Source: Flavobacteriaceae bacterium
GTDB taxonomy: Bacteria; Bacteroidota; Bacteroidia; Flavobacteriales; Flavobacteriaceae
Reading direction: 5' to 3'
Assembly: GCA_013042255.1 (NCBI GenBank)
Contig: JABDQK010000189.1
Span: 1-12,296 of the forward strand
Length of the DNA: 12,296 bases
The notes beneath the pieces were generated by a model, which was not told the DNA's origin, made no database searches, and saw only the letters and a program-made list of their open reading frames with translations. Below, one piece after another: positions 10,948 to 12,296 of the stretch. A program made the position numbers and the translations under genes. The stretch's first letter is position 1. Every line of letters starts with the position of its first letter.

Positions 10948-12296
10948 ATGAAAAGATTGAGATTACTACCCGTACTGTTGATTTTGATATTGTTAGCGAA
11001 TTCCTGTAAATCAGATGGCCAGTTAAGTGAACTGGAACAGTGGGAATCACATGCCGAAAATACGACGATCATCCGCGACAGTTTTGGGGTCCCTCATATC
11101 TACGGTAAAACAGATGCCGATGCAGTTTTCGGACTGCTTTACGCCCAATGTGAAGACGATTTTAACAGGGTTGAACAGAACTATATCTGGGCGATTGGCA
11201 GGTTGGCCGAAGTAGAAGGAGAAGAAGCCATTTATAGTGATCTAAGGGCGCGGTTATTTATGAGTAAGGAGGAGGCCATAGCACATTATGAAAACAGTCC
11301 TGAGTGGTTAAAGGAGTTGTGCGATGCTTTTGCCGATGGAATAAACTATTACCTGCACACCCACCCGGAGGTAAAACCCAGATTAATAACAAGGTTTGAG
11401 CCCTGGATGCCTATGTATTTTAGTGAAGGTTCAATAGGGGGCGATATAGAACGTATCAGTACCGGCAAATTACAGGCGATGTACGAGGAAGGGATTTCCT
11501 TTCCTGAATCCGTCGAATTGGAAATTGAGAAAAAAGAAGCCGAACTCGAACCACAGGGATCGAATGGCATAGCTATATCCGGAGATCTCACTCAATCCGG
11601 AAACCCCATGCTCCTTATCAACCCGCATACCTCATTCTATTTCAGGGGAGAAGTCCATATGAACAGTGAAGAGGGTTTAAACGCCTATGGTGCGGTTACC
11701 TGGGGGCAATTTTTTATCTACCAGGGATTCAACGAAAAAACAGGCTGGATGCATACATCTACATATACAGATGTTATGGATGAATTCGTGGAAACGATTG
11801 TAGAAATGGAAGGAGAACCCTTCTATCAGTACGGGGAAGAATTAAGGTCGGTGGAGGTATCAGAGATTACACTAAAATACAAAGAAGGCGAGCAGCTGAA
11901 AGAAAAGACCTTTCCTGCTTACCGCACCCACCACGGCCCGATTACCCATATGGCTGGCGATCGGGTAGTGGCTTCCGCCATGATGTGGGAACCTGTTAAA
12001 GCACTGGAACAGTCTTATATCAGAACAAAACAGGACGGCTATGAGGGTTTTAGAAAAATGATGGACATCAGGACCAACTCATCAAACAACACCGTTTATG
12101 CAGATGCTGAGGGGAATATCGCCTATTTTCATGGGAATTTTATCCCGAAGCGCCATCCGGATTTCGATTATTCAAATCCGGTAGAAGGCAAGGATCCAAA
12201 AACAGACTGGCAGGGCCTGCATACGGTAGATGAAAACATCCTTTTGCTGAACCCGCCTAACGGCTGGATTCAAAATTGCAATTCCACCCCCTTTAC
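10948..12296 (+). CDS. Penicillin/AHL-acylase family lipoprotein (Ntn hydrolase), 3' end outside window
   Basis: The reading frame from ATG 10948 stays open to the right edge (449 complete codons). Residues 1-20 form a lipoprotein signal with a lipobox ending ANSC (Cys20), so the protein is anchored to a membrane, probably facing the periplasm or cell surface. IIRDSFGVPHIYGKT (41-55) is the family's alpha-subunit motif. PQGSNGIAISG holds the autoproteolysis site Gly204-Ser205, with Ser205 the nucleophile and new N-terminus of the beta subunit. TNSSNNTVYADAEGNIAY (376-393) provides the likely oxyanion Asn (380 or 381), and NPPNGWIQNCN near 436-446 is also typical. The family hydrolyses amide bonds in penicillins, acyl-homoserine lactones and related acyl-amides; the substrate here is unknown. 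A 138-bp gap separates it from the divergent ABC gene, with only a poor -7-like TAGTTTTT (10897-10904). Confidence 0.9.
   Translation, partial: MKRLRLLPVLLILILLANSCKSDGQLSELEQWESHAENTTIIRDSFGVPHIYGKTDADAVFGLLYAQCEDDFNRVEQNYIWAIGRLAEVEGEEAIYSDLRARLFMSKEEAIAHYENSPEWLKELCDAFADGINYYLHTHPEVKPRLITRFEPWMPMYFSEGSIGGDIERISTGKLQAMYEEGISFPESVELEIEKKEAELEPQGSNGIAISGDLTQSGNPMLLINPHTSFYFRGEVHMNSEEGLNAYGAVTWGQFFIYQGFNEKTGWMHTSTYTDVMDEFVETIVEMEGEPFYQYGEELRSVEVSEITLKYKEGEQLKEKTFPAYRTHHGPITHMAGDRVVASAMMWEPVKALEQSYIRTKQDGYEGFRKMMDIRTNSSNNTVYADAEGNIAYFHGNFIPKRHPDFDYSNPVEGKDPKTDWQGLHTVDENILLLNPPNGWIQNCNSTPF

Noticed and set aside
1..12296. Search for CRISPR arrays, insertion sequences, integrases, tRNA genes, toxin-antitoxin or defence genes
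   Set aside because: No regularly spaced repeats, transposase or integrase motifs, cloverleaf-like segments or defence domains were seen; the gene content is housekeeping and envelope-related.

Overview
This window looks like ordinary chromosome from a marine-type member of the Flavobacteriaceae (Bacteroidota). The evidence is two type A sorting domains of the type IX secretion system (T9SS), a system confined to this phylum. Several start codons are also preceded by the Bacteroidota -7 promoter element TAnnTTTG. Shine-Dalgarno signals are mostly weak, as is usual in the phylum, and many protein features (GTG-started TrmB beginning MGSKNKLKRF, CXXC-less Mrp) fit flavobacterial orthologues. 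I see no tRNA or rRNA gene, insertion sequence, CRISPR array, prophage or integrase.

Layout. Bases 3-446 hold the 3' end of tyrS (+). Converging on it are three minus-strand genes: a LuxE-like acyl-protein synthetase (463-1440) and two tandem, tiny, secreted proteins that are little more than a signal peptide plus a T9SS C-terminal sorting domain (1520-1843 and 2034-2345). From 2644 onward the plus strand carries a PhoB/OmpR-type response regulator and its histidine kinase, overlapping by 1 nt. Next comes a tightly packed trio: trmB (tRNA m7G46 methyltransferase), a LysE-family exporter (4-nt overlap) and an alkyltransferase-like protein with Ala in place of the catalytic Cys (8-nt overlap). 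From 6239 a second operon runs mrp/apbC - nfu - ferredoxin-NADP reductase - adrenodoxin-type [2Fe-2S] ferredoxin. An MsbA-like ABC exporter (9073-10809, minus) converges on the ferredoxin gene with 3 nt between the stop codons. A lipoprotein of the penicillin/AHL-acylase Ntn-hydrolase family starts at 10948 and runs off the right edge.

How the genes work together. The clearest functional unit is 6239-9069. Mrp (cluster carrier ATPase) and Nfu (cluster scaffold/carrier) sit with an NADPH-dependent reductase and a ferredoxin. This resembles the electron supply plus late-acting carriers of Fe-S cluster assembly, and could also serve other ferredoxin-dependent steps. The two-component pair is a local regulatory unit whose sensor has almost no extracytoplasmic part. 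The two mini T9SS proteins are the least conventional genes here. There is no sign of a large undescribed system. The observations most worth follow-up are the cargo-less sorting-domain proteins, the palindromes near their start and between them, and the single-cysteine Mrp linked to a complete redox chain.
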